64,000 bases of DNA from NCBI RefSeq assembly GCF_000283155.1, contig NW_004454267.1:1661956-1725955 (forward strand). Direction: 5' to 3'. Position 1 is the stretch's first letter. Every line of letters begins with the position of its first letter. This DNA comes from Ceratotherium simum simum. Taxonomy: Eukaryota; Chordata; Mammalia; Perissodactyla; Rhinocerotidae. Under the pieces are notes generated by a model. It did no database searches. It was not told the origin of the DNA and saw only the letters and a list, made by a program, of their open reading frames with translations. A program made the position numbers and the translations under genes. Shown in pieces: positions 60,035-64,000 of the stretch.

Positions 60035-60355
60035 CATTGATGATGAAGGTGGTGGTGTTGGTGGTGATGGTGGCAATGGTGGTGGTGACGGACATGGTGG
60101 AGGTAGTAGTGGTGATGATGGTGATGATGGTGATATTGGGAAAGGTGTTGGTGGTGGTGATGGTGGCAATGGTGGTGGTGACGGACATGGTGGTGGAGGT
60201 AGCAGTGGTGATGGTTGTGGTGATGATGGTGACGTTGGCAAAGGTGTTGGTGATGGTGATGGTGGCAATGGTGGTGACAGCAGTAGTTGATGCTGGTGCT
60301 GGATGATGGTGGTGTTGGTGTTGATGTTGGCAATGCTGGTGATGGTGGCAGTGCT
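60035..60355 (+). repeat. GGT/GAT minisatellite with ~93-100 bp higher-order period
   Basis: GATGGTGGCAAT starts at 60066, 60159 and 60259. Between them the order GGTGGTGACGGACATGG, GTAGTAGTGGTGATG, GGTGTTGGTG recurs. It is guanine-rich on the plus strand with no stop in several frames, which produces spurious Val/Met-rich and His/Pro-rich open frames on the two strands. Confidence 0.9.
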
Positions 60356-61395
60356 CCCTCTGTTTGGATTCTCCTTCCTCTTCTCTCTTGACCTGGTGAA
60401 ATTACACGCAAACCTACCAATTTAGCTCAAAGACTATGACACTTTCACTGATTGCCTCCTTTGGGCAAAATTCTTCTCATTTGTGTTCTGTAGCATTTTG
60501 TTAGTGCCTCTACCATACCCCATCTGCCATCTGCTATCAAGATTCCTGTACCCACTTGTCTCCCCTGCTCTACAGGGCCACCCCTTCCTTCCCCTGGCAC
60601 ATGCAAAGAGTGGCCATTTAAATACATGCTGACATCGAATGGGGTGGATTACTAAGGCACCAGAACTTTCCACCTTGTCTCTCCCAACCCCAAACAAACA
60701 ATGAGAACAGAAGCAACTCACGGGAATCTTGCATCCCCACCTGCTTCAAGGAGACCTCAAGGCAAGCCCATCCCCAGTTGCAAACCACTTCAAGAATGGG
60801 GACAGTGCAGAAGACAAGCTTCCTTACAGGATGGGCCCTGACCATCCCGCTGGAAAACCGTGAGCGATGGGTGCTGGAGCTGAGCAAAGGAAAAGAGAGC
60901 CTGGAAAGGAAGCAGCCTGGCTTCCTGCTGCCAGCCTGTGCCAGAGACTTCTCCCTGCAAAGACCAGCAGGAGTCCTCCCAGCAGATATTTAAGCAGGAA
61001 GGTGTGGCGCAGGGGGCTCGGGGCATACCAAGCAGCTGCAGAGACGGCTCGCTTCAAAGCAGGGCTTGCAGGCCGGCAGCTCCGGGCCCTGCCCAGCCTG
61101 CACACGGGTTGTGTTGGGCTCACACTGTTTTAAATTAAAATAGTTGTCAGTTAAGTCAAGAGATTTCAGACAAAATTCAGATTTCTTACTTTCAAAAAAA
61201 ATTAGCAGAGTGAGCAAGCCTGAGCCTGTCATCCACACGGCAAGATAGTCTGGGGCTTTAGACGGAGGCTGTGCTGTTCGGTCTGGCACAGTCCCTGCCT
61301 GCCCAGCCCAAGGCATTCACGTCCTGCCTGGCCCCTCAGGGTATTTTGTGACCCTTGCATTAAACAACGCTGATGCATGAAAATGCCAACTTCGT
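60356..61395. other. Intronic sequence, nothing recognised
   Basis: No exon or confident repeat. 60790-61110 is moderately GC-rich but lacks CpG density. Confidence 0.4.
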
Positions 61396-61397
61396 AC

Positions 61398-61750
61398 TGG
61401 TTCAGAGCATGCACTTGGAGGACAGCAGACGTGGCTGCAAATTCTGGTTCTGCTTCTGGCTGGCTGGGTGACCTGGGGCCAGGTACTGACTCTCTCTAAA
61501 TCCTAGTTTCTTTATGGGCAAAGCAAGGATGCTTATGACAGTGGTTCCTCCATACTGAAGGATTCAACAAGACAGTACATGGGAATCGCACTGCACCATC
61601 CCCATGACGGAAGTGTCTCAGCAGGGAGGGGAGCCCTGTCATCACCCCCATCTTGCAGAGGAGAAACTTGGGGTTGGAGTAAGGAAATGACTTGCCCAAG
61701 AACTCCTAGCTTGTGAGCGACAGAGGTTCAAATGCAGACGGCCCGCCTCC
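61398..61750. repeat. Two MIR SINE fragments
   Basis: Sense: GCAAATTCTGGTTCTGCTTC, GGTGACCTGGGGCCAGG (61437-61485). Antisense: CATCTTGCAGAGGAGAAACT, GACTTGCCCAAGAACTCC and CAGAGGTTCAAATGCAGACG (61648-61740). Confidence 0.7.
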
Positions 61751-62395
61751 TGCATCCAAGTTCATCACCACGACCCACTCTCGGTGCTCCACTCCTGAGG
61801 CCAGTTGCATTCAGTGGCAAAATCCTCCCTCCACCTTTGCTATTACAAACATATGCTCTGCACACACCTCTATGCCCGCATATCGTAACTGTTCCGTTAC
61901 GCCCTTGCCTCTCCCGCTAGGCTGTGAGCAACTCAAGGTCTTGTGATGCTGATCTGCGCATGGCCAGGGCTTGGCACTCTGCCATGCCCCGCCACCTGTT
62001 TGCCTATTGAATAATGAATGAGTGCCTAAGGAATTAATAAGCACAGGAGAAATCAATCCAATCCACTACTGGGTACGCACTAGATAAAAACAACAAAAAA
62101 ATTAATAAAATCAGCTCATTGACTACCTTTTTTGACATTTCCAAAATCTCTCTTGGATCATTACAGATTTCACAGCAGCACTCCAAGCGCCCTCCACTTG
62201 GGAATCCAGCAAGTTAAGCCATGTGATAAATACAAAGAAAACAAACCATCTTCTCCCCTCCCCAACCCGAAGGCTCGATTCCACCATGAGCGAAATGAAC
62301 TCAGTGTTCTTTGGTGCAGATCCACAGTAAGTGATGACCTCGCCCACAGAGAAACGTCTGTCGGCAAGACTGGGTTAGTTAGTATCCTATCATAA
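61751..62395. other. Intronic sequence with L2-like tail
   Basis: 61900-62035 (CTAGGCTGTGAGCAACTCAA; GAATAATGAATGAGTG) resembles an L2 3' end. The rest shows nothing. Confidence 0.4.
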
Positions 62396-62397
62396 TA

Positions 62398-62760
62398 AAA
62401 TAGATTATGCTATAGTAATGAATACGACCGTAACAGTTTGCTGGCACTTTAATCAATGTGTTCCTCAACTGCAATTGAGCAAAAATAGGTAACAGAGGAT
62501 CGTTTAATCTACGTTTTTGTTAATTTGGTGCCATTTGTCTTCCAGTTATTTTAATGATCTCTCATTATGAGAAAACGGGGAAAGTCCCTGAAAAAAAAAA
62601 TAAGTAGAGTCACCTTGCTTCATTTTATTCATTGCTTTGTTTTTGTGCGGAAAATAGCCGATTCCAATTCAGTCCGGGAATGGAGGTTCCTGACGCCTAA
62701 TTAAATGTAGTTCTGGATTTCAGAAAGAAAAACTCCCTTATCCCACACAAATCAGACAAA
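62398..62760. promoter_or_regulatory. Repeat-free AT-rich block, candidate conserved noncoding element
   Basis: CACTTTAATCAATGTGTTCC, CAACTGCAATTGAGCAAAAA, CGTTTAATCTACG, CAGTTATTTTAATGATCTC and CCTAATTAAATGTAG. It is dense in TAAT/ATTA homeodomain cores and contains the palindrome TGCAATTGAGC-like. No repeat is recognised. Function is inferred only from appearance. Confidence 0.4.
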
Positions 62761-62849
62761 GCTATTCAAGTCGTACATAAGATTAAGAGTGTTGAAAGCG
62801 GCCTGGAGTTTGCAGAGGCAAATCTCCATCATCATTGCGTTTGGTTTTT

Positions 62850-63075
62850 TTGAGAACTTACTGGATGCTAAGCACAGTGCTGAGGGCTCTGTAGGCCTTC
62901 TTCCCAAGTCCTCCAACGGATCCTGCAACGGGAGGTACCAGTACCCTCATTTACAAATGGGGCTCAGAGAGGTCACTTGGGCTCTGCCCAGTGGTCCAAT
63001 TGTGGCCTGCCCAAGGTCACGCAGGTAGAAAGTGGCAGCAGCAGGCTCTGAACTCTGAGGACCCCAGCCCAGTGC
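62850..63075 (-). repeat. MIR SINE
   Basis: CTTACTGGATGCTAAGCACA, CCCTCATTTACAAATGGGGC, TCAGAGAGGTCACTTGG and GCAGCAGGCTCTGAACTCTG. Confidence 0.8.
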
Positions 63076-64000
63076 CTCTCGATATTCCTCATACACACGA
63101 GAGGGATCATTTGTTTTTCAGTCCCCAAAGATGCGCTGACTCATGGTAGAAATTACACATTTGGGATACTGAGTGGAGATTATAATAAATGCTTTCATAG
63201 CAGTTCCTTCAAGAATCGTGTCTCTCTTCATCATAGGGTTTTCGGGCTGAAAACATGTTTGCCTAGTGCCTGCACACATTTACAGAAAATCCCATGTGTT
63301 GGTAAATTTGTGCCTTGACTGTCCTCTGAGTAACAGCTTCTGCCCAAACCCAGTTCCTAGGTGCCACCATCCCTTTATTTTTAACCACATTCATCATTTT
63401 CCATTGTTCCATCAGAGACTGTACTGATGGGGAGAAGGAGGGACCAAAGTCATCAAGGAATGGGGGAGATCCTAAGAGGAAACTGGGGGGCACACTGGTT
63501 GATGGGATGGTTTCATTGCTCTTCATCCTGGGAATTCTGGAAATTTGTCCCTACTTACCCACTGTCATCCTGTCAACTGCCGTAGTCAGGGGTTGGAAAC
63601 GCAAAGCCCGCAGGGGCCAGCGGGTAACCTGATGAGTGAGGAGGGCCTGGGGTGAGACCAGACGGAGTGGTAGGGACCGCGAAGGAGAGAATCTGTGTCC
63701 CACCAGGAGGAGGCCCCTTCTCTCAGCACCACACAAATGTCGCAATGTGTGGCACTGCAGGCTTGGGGTTGCCAGATCTTCCCATTAATTTCAAGGGAAG
63801 CTGGAAATCTGGACAATTAGATGAGGGTCTCCAATTTTTAATTAGTAGCAACTGATTTGGAAAATTTAAACCTCTAGCCCGACCTGCCACTCTGCCAGGC
63901 CAAGAGGGAAAGTCGGAGTGTGGAGGGTCTGAATGCCTCTCTTTCGTTTACTGGCCTACGTGGCTATCAGGAAGCACAGAAGACTCCTGGATTGTTCGTT
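63076..64000. other. Intronic sequence, nothing recognised
   Basis: No exon, CpG cluster or confident repeat in the last 0.9 kb. Confidence 0.4.

Noticed and set aside
60019..60420. Val/Met-rich and His/Pro-rich open frames on the two strands
   Set aside because: Direct product of the GGT/GAT minisatellite.

Overview
The window is nuclear DNA from a placental mammal, almost certainly an odd-toed ungulate (horse, ass, rhinoceros or tapir). The diagnostic signal is eight copies of a tRNA-derived SINE with a GGGCCGGCCCC head, a TAGCGGTTAAG stretch and the internal phrase GAGGAAGATCAGCCCTGAGCTAACATC-like (split here by family variation), which is the equine repetitive element (ERE) family. They sit among ordinary mammalian MIR, L2, L1, MaLR/MLT1 LTR and hAT-type MER relics. 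I cannot tell which perissodactyl it is.

Only one gene can be supported: XYLT1 (protein xylosyltransferase 1), on the minus strand, represented by two adjacent internal exons at 30422-30594 and 29256-29458 separated by a 963-bp intron. Both have good splice sites, matching phases, and encode the start of the GT14 (Branch) catalytic domain, including the UDP-xylose-binding His, Asp, Arg and Thr positions. By comparison with my memory of the human gene they are probably coding exons 4 and 5. No other XYLT1 exon is visible, so about 33 kb upstream (30595-64000) and 29 kb downstream (1-29255) are intron, consistent with the very long introns of this gene.

Layout: 1-2880 intron with L2/MIR; 2885-4110 a strong CpG island with promoter-like motifs followed by a repeat-free, conserved-looking block; 4400-29250 repeat-rich intron (five EREs, an MLT1 LTR, L1/L2/MIR/MER fragments); 29256-30594 the two XYLT1 exons; 30600-45350 repeat-rich intron including an L1 with a 5' inversion, a TCCA microsatellite, a 0.5-kb polypurine tract and a trio of hAT relics; 45860-46320 a repeat-free AT-rich block; 46320-62100 more repeats, including a solo LTR with a 4-bp target duplication nested in an older repeat, and a GGT/GAT minisatellite; 62400-62760 another repeat-free AT-rich block; the rest unremarkable.

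I see no CRISPR, no functional tRNA/rRNA, no bacterial or viral gene and no intact transposon ORF. I do not see a previously undescribed biological system. The observations most worth following are the intragenic CpG island (possible internal promoter), the candidate regulatory blocks, and the repeat nesting that can be dated by target-site duplications.
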